Part shown: piece after piece, positions 23,716-32,082 of the stretch
Layout of the letters: every line of letters begins with the position of its first letter
Numbering within the stretch: position 1 is the first letter of the stretch
From: Hyphomicrobiales bacterium
Lineage (GTDB): Bacteria > Pseudomonadota > Alphaproteobacteria > Rhizobiales > Rhizobiaceae
Assembly: GCA_900471515.1 (NCBI GenBank)
Contig: UCFC01000037.1
Location: forward strand, 1 to 35,678
Length of the DNA: 35,678 nucleotides
Direction of reading: 5' to 3'
Made by a program: the position numbers and the translations under genes
The notes under the pieces: generated by a model
The model's database searches: none
The model's input: the letters and a program-made list of their open reading frames with translations, nothing else
Told to the model about the DNA's origin: nothing

Positions 23716-24894
23716 TCAACTCCAGCCGCCGCCATAGGTGCGGTAGAAGACGTGCATGCCGATGCGTCCGACCTTTTCCATGGTCCTGGCCCAGTTCGGA
23801 CGGACATAGACGGCGTGGTAATGCGTGGCCGAGCCGACCTGCGGCAGCCAGATCTTGCCGGCGGTGACGGCCATCGCCACATCGCGGGCCACGCGCCAGT
23901 GATATTGCGAATTCACACGGTCCTTGATGTTGTCGCAGGCGAAGGAAAACTGGCAGCGGTTGCGCCAGTCCTCATTCTGGTAAACGACGCCGCAAATGGT
24001 CTTGGGATAGGCCGGGTTGCGGACGCGGTTGAGGATGACCTGGGCAACGGCCGCCTGCCCTTTGACGGATTCGCCGCGCGCCTCGAAATAGATGCCTGAG
24101 GCCAGGCACTGCTGCTCGCGGGCGGAAAAGACGCTGGCCGGCAGAATGCTGGCGGCCCAGGCATGGTCCTTCGGGCCGATCTGCGGCACGAAACGGCCCT
24201 CATCCTTGTCGGTCAGGATCGAATCGAAGGGCGACTGGCGGGAATAGTCGGGCGCGGCGGGCGCATAGGCCGTTGCCAGCACATCCGCCTTGCTGTTGGT
24301 CACGAGGCTTGCCAGCATTGCCGGCATGGCATTGTCCCTCTGCGGGGCCGGCTGCGTCTTGTAGAAGGCGGTGGCGATCTCGATTTCCTTGCCCTTGATC
24401 GTCGGCTTCACGAAGGCGGACTTGTCCTTGAGGTCGAAGACCGGGCGGAAGAGGAGCCTGGTGCGCTCGAGAATGGAACCGGCCGAGAAATCCTTCGGCG
24501 GCTGCACCCTTTCGACGGCGACGACGCGGCCTTTCTTGGCATCGCGATTGACGCGGTCCTCGTCGGGTGTCGTCTCATGGCCCTTCTCGCCGGCGACGAA
24601 AGCGACCTTGCGACCGTCGGGCAGCACCATGCCGGCACCTGAGGCGATCGAGCCGGTAACGGTCGGGTCGGCAAAGGCAAGTTCGGCCTGATGGACGGAG
24701 CCTGCGGGAGAATTGGTCAGAACCATGCGCCAGCTTTCCCCCTCGCGGTCGAGGCCGGCCAGCATGGTGGCAAGATCGGCATGGGAAGCGACGCTCGGGA
24801 AGATCAGCCATCCGGCCACGCCGAAGATCGCGGGAGAGACCCAGTTCTGGGGCAAGAGACGCAGCTTGCTGCGGGAACGGCCATTTCGACGCAA
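23716..24894 (-). CDS. SleB/CwlJ-type cell wall hydrolase
   Basis: A 392-residue protein with an N-terminal hydrophobic signal anchor (about 19-39, WVSPAIFGVAGWLIFPSVAS), a long linker with no recognised domain, and a C-terminal Hydrolase_2 (SleB) domain from about 262 to the end. That domain has the catalytic Glu271 in ASGIYFEARGES, AQVILNRVRNPAYP, NRCQFSFACD, and SATHYHAVYVRPNW (355-368). Such proteins cleave peptidoglycan (lytic transglycosylase or amidase fold); they were first described in spore germination but are common in rhizobia, which do not sporulate. The start is TTG at 24894 with GGAG 6 nt upstream; no in-frame ATG gives the signal anchor. Single-gene unit. Confidence 0.87.
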   Translation of the reverse strand: MRRNGRSRSKLRLLPQNWVSPAIFGVAGWLIFPSVASHADLATMLAGLDREGESWRMVLTNSPAGSVHQAELAFADPTVTGSIASGAGMVLPDGRKVAFVAGEKGHETTPDEDRVNRDAKKGRVVAVERVQPPKDFSAGSILERTRLLFRPVFDLKDKSAFVKPTIKGKEIEIATAFYKTQPAPQRDNAMPAMLASLVTNSKADVLATAYAPAAPDYSRQSPFDSILTDKDEGRFVPQIGPKDHAWAASILPASVFSAREQQCLASGIYFEARGESVKGQAAVAQVILNRVRNPAYPKTICGVVYQNEDWRNRCQFSFACDNIKDRVNSQYHWRVARDVAMAVTAGKIWLPQVGSATHYHAVYVRPNWARTMEKVGRIGMHVFYRTYGGGWS

Positions 24895-25049
24895 CGCGGA
24901 CTCCGGGCATGGGACGCAGGAACAGTCCCAAGAAAATCCCGCATTAACCTTGATAGCTGGTTAACGCGCTGTGCCGGAATATGCCCATGAGGATTTTTGC
25001 ATGTTCTAATGCTGCCGGGATTTTCGGGGGATGCGGGTTCACTCGACGA

Positions 25050-25094
25050 AAAGACCCCTCCCCACAGGTGGGAGGGGTTTGGGGCGGGGTCTTT
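25050..25094 (-). terminator. GC-rich hairpin after kup with two competing stems
   Basis: On the minus strand ACCCCTCCC (25078-25070) pairs with GGGAGGGGT (25062-25054) and is followed by CTTTTCG, which suits termination of kup, whose stop is 64 nt upstream. A second, longer-range pairing AAAGACCCC (25050-25058) with GGGGTCTTT (25086-25094) uses the same C-run and would exclude the first. It may be a copy of a dispersed palindromic element. Confidence 0.55.
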
Positions 25095-25157
25095 GCAAGG
25101 GAGCGAAGGAGCGCAGGCGCTGGATGAAGAGAGCGACGCAAGCGCGCGCCCCATCCA

Positions 25158-27056
25158 TCAAATAATCACATGCGAGCCCAGTTCCACCACGCGGTTGGCC
25201 GGCAGGCGGAAGTAGTCGGAGGGGTTGGCTGCGGCGTTGGCGAGCGCGATGTAGAGACGGTCCTGCCAATAGGGCATGCCCGATTTGGCATCGGGCACCA
25301 GCTTGCGGCGGCCAAGATAGAAGGAGGTCGTCATGATATCGAACTTCAGGCCGGTCTTGCGCAAGGTCGCCAGCGCCTGCGAGACGTTCTGCGATTCCAT
25401 GAAGCCGAAGAGCAGTTCCACGCGGGAGAAGCGCTCGGAGATCTGCTCGACCTTGTAGCGCTCCTGCGGTGAGACGCGCGGCTTGTTGACGGTGCGGATC
25501 GTCAGGATGACGTTGCGGTCATGGAGCACATGATTGTGCTTGAGATTGTGCAGCAGGGCGGCGGGCGCGGAATCCGGATCGCTGGTCAGGAAGATCGCGG
25601 TGCCGGGAACATGGGCCGGCGAATGCTCGCTCTTGCGCTCGATGGAGCTGACGAAAGAGGCAAGCGGAATATCGGTATGGCGGGTCTTTTCCGTCAGGAT
25701 CGCCGTGCCGCGGCGCCAGGTCCACATGATCACCGTGAAGGCGGTGGCGATCAGGATCGGGATATAGCCGCCGTCATGGATCTTCAGCAGGTTGGCGCCG
25801 AAGAAGATCAGTTCGAGGATGACCAGCGGCAGCAGGGCGATGACGGCAACCGGAAGCGACCAGTTCCAGCGGGCGCGGACAAATTCGAAGGCCATGATCG
25901 AGGTGACGACCATGGCGCCCGTGACCGAGATGCCATACGCGGTGGCCAGCGCATCCGAGGTCTTGAAGCCGAGCACGAGGAAGATGACGCCGAAGAACAG
26001 CACCGCATTGACCGAAGGCACGAAAATCTGCCCGGTATTGGTCTCGGACGTGAAGAGAATTTCCATGCGCGGCAGGAAGCCGAGGTTGATCCCCTGGCGC
26101 ACGAGCGAGAAAGCGCCCGTTATCACGGCCTGGCTGGCGATGATGGTGGCGGCGGTCGCGAGAATGACGACCGGCAGCAGCGCCCATTTCGGATACATGA
26201 GATAGAAGGGGTCGGACATGGTCAGCGGATTGCCGAGAACCAGCGCACCCTGCCCGAGATAGTTCAGCGTCAGCGACGGGAAGACCAGCAGGAACCAGGC
26301 CCACTGGATCGGGCGGCGGCCGAAATGCCCGAGATCGGCATAAAGCGCTTCCGCACCCGTTACCGTCAGGAAGACGGCGCCGAGGACGACGATGCCGTAA
26401 AAACCCTCATGCAGCAGGAAGCTGACGGCATAATAGGGATTGAAGGCGGCCAGGATGCCGAAGTCATCCGAAATATGGGCGATACCGGCGGCGGCCATGA
26501 CCAGGAACCAGAGGGCCGTGATCGGGCCGAAAAAGCGGGCGACCGCACCCGTGCCATGCGACTGCACGACAAAGAGCAGCGCCAGGATCGCCACAGATAT
26601 GGGCACGATATAATCCGACAGGCTCGGGGTCACGAGCTTGAGGCCCTCGACGGCCGAAAGCACTGACAGCGCCGGGGTGATCATCGCATCGCCGAGAAAG
26701 AGCGCGGCCCCCATCAGGCCGAGCAGCATGAGCAGCGCGGTGTGGCCGTTGGCGGTCTTCATCAGGAGTGCCAGCAGCGACAGCGTGCCGCCTTCGCCGT
26801 CGTTGTCGGCGCGCAGCAGGAAGAGCACGTATTTGATGGTGACGATGATGGTCAGCGCCCAGATCATCAGGGAAATGAGGCTGATGACTTCGAAACGGGT
26901 AAGACCGTCATGGGCGACGGGCTTCAGCGCTTCGCGAAAGGCGTAAAGCGGGCTCGTGCCGATATCCCCGTAAACGACACCCACGGAGCCTAGCGCAAGA
27001 TAAAAGAGCTTGCGCGGCGTGAGGTTGCGTTCTTGAGAATGGCTTTCTTCAGACAT
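25158..27056 (-). CDS. kup: Kup-family potassium uptake protein
   Basis: A 632-residue K+/H+ symporter of the KUP/HAK/KT family. The family signature GVVYGDIGTSPLYAF lies at 20-34 in the first membrane segment, and about 12 membrane segments follow up to about residue 455, including GDAMITPALSVLSAVEGL and LGQGALVLGNP. The cytoplasmic C-terminal domain (about 470-632) includes FGFMESQNVSQAL and FYLGRRKLVPD. Rhizobia often have several kup copies. The gene starts 18 nt after the corA stop; the AGGAG at about -17 overlaps the corA end, which points to coupled expression. Confidence 0.95.
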   Translation of the reverse strand: MSEESHSQERNLTPRKLFYLALGSVGVVYGDIGTSPLYAFREALKPVAHDGLTRFEVISLISLMIWALTIIVTIKYVLFLLRADNDGEGGTLSLLALLMKTANGHTALLMLLGLMGAALFLGDAMITPALSVLSAVEGLKLVTPSLSDYIVPISVAILALLFVVQSHGTGAVARFFGPITALWFLVMAAAGIAHISDDFGILAAFNPYYAVSFLLHEGFYGIVVLGAVFLTVTGAEALYADLGHFGRRPIQWAWFLLVFPSLTLNYLGQGALVLGNPLTMSDPFYLMYPKWALLPVVILATAATIIASQAVITGAFSLVRQGINLGFLPRMEILFTSETNTGQIFVPSVNAVLFFGVIFLVLGFKTSDALATAYGISVTGAMVVTSIMAFEFVRARWNWSLPVAVIALLPLVILELIFFGANLLKIHDGGYIPILIATAFTVIMWTWRRGTAILTEKTRHTDIPLASFVSSIERKSEHSPAHVPGTAIFLTSDPDSAPAALLHNLKHNHVLHDRNVILTIRTVNKPRVSPQERYKVEQISERFSRVELLFGFMESQNVSQALATLRKTGLKFDIMTTSFYLGRRKLVPDAKSGMPYWQDRLYIALANAAANPSDYFRLPANRVVELGSHVII

Positions 27057-27074
27057 GAAGCAATTACAGGCTCC

Positions 27075-28052
27075 TCAGAGCCAGCCTTTCCAGCGGAAAA
27101 AGAAGAACGGGATAACGGCGGAGACGACCATCAGGGCGATCGAGGACGGGTAGCCCCCGATCCAGTGAAGCTCCGGCATGAATTCGAAATTCATGCCGTA
27201 GATGGAGGCGACCAGTGTCGGCGGCAAGAAGACGACCGAAGCGATCGAAAAAATCTTGATGATGGCGTTCTGCTCGATGTTGATGAGGCCGAGCGAGGCG
27301 TCGAGCAGGAAGGTGATGTTGCCGGCGACGAAGGAGGCGTGTTCCGAAAGGGACTGGATATCGCGCGAGATCGTCCGGCAGAGTTCCTTGGTCTCCTGAT
27401 CGTTCTGCACGACAGGGATCGTATAGAAGAAGGTGAGAAGGCGAGAGAGCGAGCCGAGGCTGTCGCGCAGCTTGCTGATCATGCGGTGATGGCCGGCAAT
27501 GTCCTTCAGTTTCTCTTCCAGATAGTTCGACGGCTTGCGCACCTTCTTGGCGCGGTCGCCGAAGACGTGGACCGACAGGATATCCAGGCGGGACACCGAC
27601 ATTTCCAGAACTTCGGCCGTGCGGTCGACGATCGTTTCCAGGAGCTTGGTCAGGAGGGCGGCACCGCTGCGCCACTGTTCCGGCACGCGGTGCAGGGCGG
27701 CGATGAAGAGCGCGAAGGACTTCGGATGGGCGTAGCGGATCGTCACCAGCCTGTTGCCGGCAAGGATGAAGGCCACATCCGTCAGCGTCGGCGCTTCCGT
27801 TTCCGCTTTCCAGATCAGCGAAGCGGTCATGTATACGGCGTGGTTTTCGACATAGAGGCGGGCGGAGGGCTCGATGGCGCGCAGATCGTCCCGGGTCGGC
27901 ACTTCGATGCCAAGGATCTTTTCGACATGGAGTTCCTCCTCGCGAGTCGGCTCGACCATGTCGATCCATACCACATCCGCAGGAAACTCCGGAGGGTTTG
28001 CAAGGTCACGGATCTCGACCGACTTGCAGTTGGAACAATATGCGGTAATCAC
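27075..28052 (-). CDS. corA: CorA-type magnesium transporter
   Basis: A 325-residue CorA/MIT channel. The long N-terminal cytoplasmic domain is helical (HVEKILGIEVPTRDDLRAIE, LLETIVDRTAEVLEM), and two membrane helices end the protein. The selectivity motif YGMN (GMN at 286-288) is followed by FEFMPEL and the basic end FFRWKGWL. It carries Mg2+ (also Co2+ and Ni2+) inward as a pentamer. I chose GTG 28052 (reads ITAYCSNCKSVEIRDL), which has GGAG 9 nt upstream; ATG 28061 would sit directly against that GGAG. Two cysteines in CSNC near the start are unusual for a CorA. It is followed by kup, giving a Mg-K uptake pair. Confidence 0.94.
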   Translation of the reverse strand: MITAYCSNCKSVEIRDLANPPEFPADVVWIDMVEPTREEELHVEKILGIEVPTRDDLRAIEPSARLYVENHAVYMTASLIWKAETEAPTLTDVAFILAGNRLVTIRYAHPKSFALFIAALHRVPEQWRSGAALLTKLLETIVDRTAEVLEMSVSRLDILSVHVFGDRAKKVRKPSNYLEEKLKDIAGHHRMISKLRDSLGSLSRLLTFFYTIPVVQNDQETKELCRTISRDIQSLSEHASFVAGNITFLLDASLGLINIEQNAIIKIFSIASVVFLPPTLVASIYGMNFEFMPELHWIGGYPSSIALMVVSAVIPFFFFRWKGWL

Positions 28053-28454
28053 TGCCCGCATCTCCGGCGCGGCGCGCGCCCAGCCGTTCTCGAGCTTTTC
28101 ATCGAAAGCCTTTCCATGCGGTCGCGAGCGCGGCGACGCCAGAGGCGCTCGTCATCGAGCGTAACGGAAGCGGATAAAGAAAGTTCATACAACTCCGGCC
28201 ATATCCGGCCTTCCCGGCCAGGCTGCTCCACCGCATCGCAGTCACCAATCCTTCGATCGACAAGTCAACTCCGAACATGCAGAGAGGCCGGAACCTTCAG
28301 TCACAGGCGGCCATCATAGAGCATTCGCAGACGCGCCATCATGACGCCGGCGCGCATATGAAGCAAAGCCGGAAAATAATCAAGACATCTTACGTGAACT
28401 GCGCCCTTTCATCCCATTTCGCCCACAATTCGGAGCAATGGGCCAGGCGATTCG
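28053..28454. other. Non-coding gap upstream of corA
   Basis: About 400 nt between the corA start and the end of apbC. Short open frames exist on both strands (for example 28049-28231 minus) but none has a ribosome binding site or recognisable sequence. It must contain the corA promoter; I see no confident -35/-10 pair, riboswitch or terminator. Confidence 0.5.
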
Positions 28455-29603
28455 TCATTCGAAGACGATCGCGGGCGCTTCGCGTTGCGGCGTCTCGCCC
28501 ACCTGCTCCCACACCTTTGCGGCAATGGCGCGGTAGATGCCGGCCACGATGCCGTTCGGATCGGAAGCGACCAGCGGCGTTCCGGCGTCCGAGGTTTCGC
28601 GAATGTTCATGGTCAGCGGCACTTCGCCGAGGAAGGGCACGCCGATGCGCTCGGCTTCCTTGCGGGCGCCGCCATGGCCGAAGATGTCGTAGCGCGTGCC
28701 GGTATCGGGCGCGACGAAATAGCTCATGTTCTCGACGATGCCGAGAACCGGCACCTCGACCTTGCGGAACATGTTGAGACCCTTGCGGGCGTCGATCAGC
28801 GCCAGGTCCTGCGGCGTGGAGACAATGACGGCGCCGGCAAGCGGCACCTGCTGGGCCATGGTCAGCTGGGCGTCGCCCGTGCCGGGCGGCATGTCGACGA
28901 CGAGAACGTCAAGCTCGCCCCAGGCGACTTCGCGCAGCATCTGCAGGAGGGCGGACTGAACCATAGGTCCGCGCCAGATCATCGCCGTCTCCTCATCGAC
29001 GAGGAAGCCCATGGACATGACTTTGAGGCCGTAATTCTCCATGGGGTTGATGATGCGCCCGTCGATCTGGGTCGGGCGTCCGGAAATCTTCAGGAGACGC
29101 GGCATGGAGGGGCCATAGATGTCGGCATCGAGAATGCCGACGCGCAGGCCGTTGGCCTGCAGGCCGAGCGCCAGGTTGACGGCCGTGGTCGACTTGCCGA
29201 CGCCGCCCTTGCCCGAAGCGACTGCGATGATGGCGCCGATGCCGGGGACGCCGATCTTGCCGGCGCGCGGCTGCTGCGGCGCATGGGAATGGCCGTGATG
29301 ACGGTGGTCGTGCTGTGGCGCAGGACGTGCGGCAGGTGCGTTGACGGCAGCCTTCTTGTCTGCCGTCAGGGCCACGAGCGCGCCTTTCACACCCGGCATT
29401 TCCTTGATCACGCGCTCGGCAGCGAGCCGCATCGGCTCCAGCTCCTTGGCGCGCTCGGCCGGCACGGTGATGGAGAAATAGACTTTGCCATCGGAGATGA
29501 AGACGTCGGAGACCATGCCGAGTTCGACGATATTGTGCTCCAGATCCGGCCCGCGCACGGTCTTCAGCGTTTCCAGAACCTGTTCCTTGGTGACTTCGGT
29601 CAT
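28455..29603 (-). CDS. apbC: Mrp/ApbC-type P-loop ATPase, lacking all cysteines, with His-rich linker
   Basis: A 382-residue Mrp/NBP35-type protein. The N-terminal MIP18-like domain (about 1-80) is followed by a linker with HDHRHHGHSH (98-107) and the ATPase: Walker A GKGGVGKST (131-139), DADIYGPSMPRLL (160-171), DMPPGTGDAQLT, and ENMSYFVAPDTGTRYDIFGHGG (291-312 region). Family members carry Fe-S clusters to target enzymes using a CxxC in the last motif; here these two positions are Ala298 and Thr301, and I find no cysteine anywhere in the protein. So ATPase function is well supported but Cys-based cluster carrying is not. ATG 29603 has a GAGGG site. Alone on the minus strand. Confidence 0.92.
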   Translation of the reverse strand: MTEVTKEQVLETLKTVRGPDLEHNIVELGMVSDVFISDGKVYFSITVPAERAKELEPMRLAAERVIKEMPGVKGALVALTADKKAAVNAPAARPAPQHDHRHHGHSHAPQQPRAGKIGVPGIGAIIAVASGKGGVGKSTTAVNLALGLQANGLRVGILDADIYGPSMPRLLKISGRPTQIDGRIINPMENYGLKVMSMGFLVDEETAMIWRGPMVQSALLQMLREVAWGELDVLVVDMPPGTGDAQLTMAQQVPLAGAVIVSTPQDLALIDARKGLNMFRKVEVPVLGIVENMSYFVAPDTGTRYDIFGHGGARKEAERIGVPFLGEVPLTMNIRETSDAGTPLVASDPNGIVAGIYRAIAAKVWEQVGETPQREAPAIVFE

Positions 29604-29707
29604 TCCGCCCTCACTGCTTTTTCGTCTCCAGTAGATAGTGGAGGCCGGCAGCTTCGCCAAACAAAATCGGGCGGCAGGCGCATCTCACGTCAAGGGAAAG
29701 GCGGCGC

Positions 29708-29779
29708 GTTCTCACTCCGTTGCGGCCATCAAGTCCGCCGGGCTTTCGCCCTGATGGCCGCAACGGACTCCCCGAGAAC
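29708..29779. repeat. Large 72-nt hairpin upstream of apbC
   Basis: TCCGTTGCGGCCATCA (29716-29731) pairs perfectly with TGATGGCCGCAACGGA (29752-29767), 16 bp. Outside it GTTCTC (29708-29713) pairs with GAGAAC (29774-29779), and inside the loop GGGC-TTTC-GCCC forms a small extra stem. No T-run follows on either strand and no gene end is close, so it is not a plain terminator. It could be a repeat element, a regulatory RNA, or part of the apbC leader about 100 nt upstream of the start. Confidence 0.7.
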
Positions 29780-30155
29780 CGGCGCAATTCGGGGCGAAGT
29801 AGAGCAAGCGGCGAAAAAGGCCAGAAAAAAATGGAAAGAAACCGTCCCGTTTCGGAACAGGGCAGATGGCGGTTGCCGAAACGCAACAACCGCCGCCGAT
29901 ATCGGAACGCCGGGAGAAAAGCGGCGCGATATCAGGCGGCGGCGTGTCGGTCGCGCCATTGGCTGACGCTGTTTTCAAAGTCCCCTCTGGACCTCTGCCG
30001 ATTACAATGCAGGAAGCGTGCCAACTCACAAATTTGCGGAAAAAGGATGACAATTGCCAATTCCGCCAAGCTCTGAACGAACCGACGCTCAGAGAATAAG
30101 CAACCTGGAAGCGTCTGGCGCTATTTTAGGCTGCACGTTCTGCCGGATCCGCGCC
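29780..30155. other. Non-coding gap between apbC and the LuxR-type gene
   Basis: About 375 nt past the hairpin up to the LuxR gene end. A short plus-strand open frame (29866-30099) has no good ribosome binding site and no family resemblance. I see no terminator, tRNA or clear promoter. Confidence 0.45.
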
Positions 30156-30887
30156 CTATTTGATGAGGCCGATGCGCAGCGCCTTGGCAACCGCCTGCGT
30201 GCGGTTGACCGTATCCAGCTTCTTGGTGGCGCGGTTCAGGTAGTGGTTGACCGTGTGTTCGGAGAGATCGAGGATTTCGGCGATCTCGGCGCTGGTCTTG
30301 CCGGCGGCCGTCCAGTTCAGGCAATCGATCTCGCGGTCGGTCAGCGTATCGGTCATGCGCGTGTCGAGATTGCGGATCTCGGCCAGACGGTCGAACACAT
30401 GGATGGAGATGTAGCTGAGTTCACGCATCTCGGTCGGGCTAAAAGGCTCGCGATCGCCGGCAAACGAGACCGCCCCCCGCGCCCCCGACGGTTCGTGCGT
30501 CGGAAAATAGGCGCAGCGCATCATCTTGAAGCGTTCGAAAAGGGCTGCGACGACACCGGTCCTCCCGTCGTCGCGCGGCCAGTTGGCCCGCGACGTATCG
30601 TGGAAGAACGGCAGGGTGGAGGTGCGCAGCCGCCGCAAGACCGGGCTGTTCACCATCAATCCCTCCTGATCGTAGATGGACAGCAGCTCGGCGGGCCAGC
30701 TGGTGATGATCGTATTGCCCTGAAGGTCGAAGGACGTGATCGGCGGCAGGTTCAAGACCATGAAGGCCCGGCTGCGATAGGCCTCCGTCACCCGCTTCAT
30801 GAAGCGGAAAATGTCGAACTGCGTCTTTAGGCTGGCGACCTCCTGGACATAGGCGTCTTCCACTGACGTTTGCGGTAAGCTTGCCAT
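30156..30887 (-). CDS. LuxR family transcriptional regulator
   Basis: A 243-residue regulator. The C-terminal GerE/LuxR helix-turn-helix is clear: LTDREIDCLNWTAAGKTSAEIA followed by EHTVNHYLNRATKKLDTVNR (about 180-240). The N-terminal half (about 20-165) has the outline of an autoinducer-binding domain, with SWPAELLSIYDQEGLMVNSP where AHL receptors have W...Y...DP; the conserved Asp before the Pro is Ser here, so binding of acyl-homoserine lactone is doubtful. No luxI-type synthase is in the window, so it would be a LuxR solo. ATG 30887 is preferred to the GTG just before it. A short dyad, ACCGC-TT-GCGGT, lies at 30923-30934. Confidence 0.85.
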   Translation of the reverse strand: MASLPQTSVEDAYVQEVASLKTQFDIFRFMKRVTEAYRSRAFMVLNLPPITSFDLQGNTIITSWPAELLSIYDQEGLMVNSPVLRRLRTSTLPFFHDTSRANWPRDDGRTGVVAALFERFKMMRCAYFPTHEPSGARGAVSFAGDREPFSPTEMRELSYISIHVFDRLAEIRNLDTRMTDTLTDREIDCLNWTAAGKTSAEIAEILDLSEHTVNHYLNRATKKLDTVNRTQAVAKALRIGLIK

Positions 30888-31144
30888 CACATTTCTTCGC
30901 CTTCAAAACGGGCTTTGGGTAAACCGCTTGCGGTCTGTCCAAAACGGCTCAGATACGGGGCGGGTTACACAACGCTCGTCAAATCAATAGGATTCAGCTT
31001 TCGCGTGTAGCGTACAGCCGGTGGATAGTTGATGATTTCGCGGACGACACTAGTAGGCGTGATTCGCCGTCAAATCTCAATAACGCACTCATCATAAGCA
31101 TGCTATGTATACGACGTCCAGCAACGAGCGCGGTCAAATCGATT

Positions 31145-31978
31145 TCAACGCCGCGGTCCGAGGCGGATGCGCATCTCATCCATGATTTTCCGCGCCGTCA
31201 CCCGAACCGGAACGGCCCACTGCTGGAGAAGCTCCATCGACAGCCGGTACGCCGGGCCAGTGACGGAAACGCCGCCGATGAAGGAGCGGTCGTCCGACCA
31301 GACGGGGGCGGCGACACAGCGGATGCCCGCCTCGTGCTCTTCGCGGTCGAAGGCGTGACCGGCGGCCGCGATCTCGCCGATCTCCGCCAGCAGGCTTTCG
31401 ACGTCGGCATGGGTGGCGGCGGTAAAGCGGTTGAAATGCAGGCCGGGCAGCAGTTCTTCGAGCCTGTCCGGCGGCAGCACGGAAAGAGCGGCCTTGCCGA
31501 CACCCGTGCAATAACAGGGCGAGGCATTGCCGATCTGTGAATACATGCGCACCGGCTGGTGCCCCTCGACCTTGTCGAGATAGATGATCGAGGCGCCGCG
31601 CAGCACGCCGAGATGGACGGTCTCTCCCGTCTCCCGATGCAGGGCTGCGAGATGCGGGGCGGCAATCAGGCGGAATTCGTTGCGCGCCCAGCTTCGCGAG
31701 GCGAAATCCAGCAGCCGAAGACCCGGCGCATAACGGCCCTCGGCGTCAAGCTCGAGCAGCCCTTCCTCCACGAGATGGCCGAGCTGCCGGTGCAGCGTGC
31801 CGCGCGGCTGATTGGCAAGCGCGAGGATATCGGTGAAACGCAGGGGTATTTCGGCATGGGTAACGAGATCGAGCAGCACCATGAGCTTGCCGAGCGTGCC
31901 GGTGTCACGCGGTCTGCCCGCGTCGCGCAGCACGCCCTCGTCATCTGCCTGTGCCATGCTGTCGCCGATGGAGCCCAT
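31145..31978 (-). CDS. IclR family transcriptional regulator (probable repressor of the galactose operon)
   Basis: A 277-residue IclR regulator: winged helix-turn-helix at about 26-85 (LGKLMVLLDLVTHAEIPLRF, QPRGTLHRQLGHLVEEGLLE) and an effector-binding domain at about 105-270 (ETVHLGVLRGASIIYLDKVEG, CTGVGKAALSVLP, GIRCVAAPVWSDDRSFIGGV). It is divergent from the SDR-dgoK-dgoA-lactonase operon with a shared 104-nt intergenic region that holds a perfect GTTCCA-N5-TGGAAC dyad. Regulation of that operon in response to a sugar acid or its 2-keto-3-deoxy derivative is the likely job. The N-terminus before residue 20 is variable, so the start could be the ATG at codon 8. Confidence 0.88.
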   Translation of the reverse strand: MGSIGDSMAQADDEGVLRDAGRPRDTGTLGKLMVLLDLVTHAEIPLRFTDILALANQPRGTLHRQLGHLVEEGLLELDAEGRYAPGLRLLDFASRSWARNEFRLIAAPHLAALHRETGETVHLGVLRGASIIYLDKVEGHQPVRMYSQIGNASPCYCTGVGKAALSVLPPDRLEELLPGLHFNRFTAATHADVESLLAEIGEIAAAGHAFDREEHEAGIRCVAAPVWSDDRSFIGGVSVTGPAYRLSMELLQQWAVPVRVTARKIMDEMRIRLGPRR

Positions 31979-31992
31979 TGCCTTTCATACCC

Positions 31993-32022
31993 TTGACAGG
32001 GAAGGCAGCCTAATCCGATAAT
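31993..32022 (+). promoter_or_regulatory. Sigma-70 promoter of the galactose catabolic operon
   Basis: TTGACA (31993-31998) and GATAAT (32017-32022) with an 18-nt spacer, pointing at the SDR gene. The first base of transcription would fall near 32029, just before the IclR-type dyad at 32041. Confidence 0.6.
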
Positions 32023-32040
32023 TCCATATAGTCAAATTAA

Positions 32041-32057
32041 GTTCCACATAATGGAAC
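32041..32057. promoter_or_regulatory. Probable IclR operator
   Basis: Perfect inverted repeat GTTCCA-CATAA-TGGAAC. It lies between the divergent iclR and SDR genes, about 19 nt downstream of the operon -10 box, a place where a bound repressor would block transcription. A weaker related half-site (ATTCCATAT) lies at 32021-32029. Confidence 0.65.
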
Positions 32058-32082
32058 AGACAGTCCGCCGGGAGGAGAGACG

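Noticed and set aside
29866..30099. A 77-codon plus-strand gene in the gap between apbC and the LuxR gene
   Set aside because: No convincing ribosome binding site, no hydrophobic or motif pattern, and coding bias unlike the neighbours.
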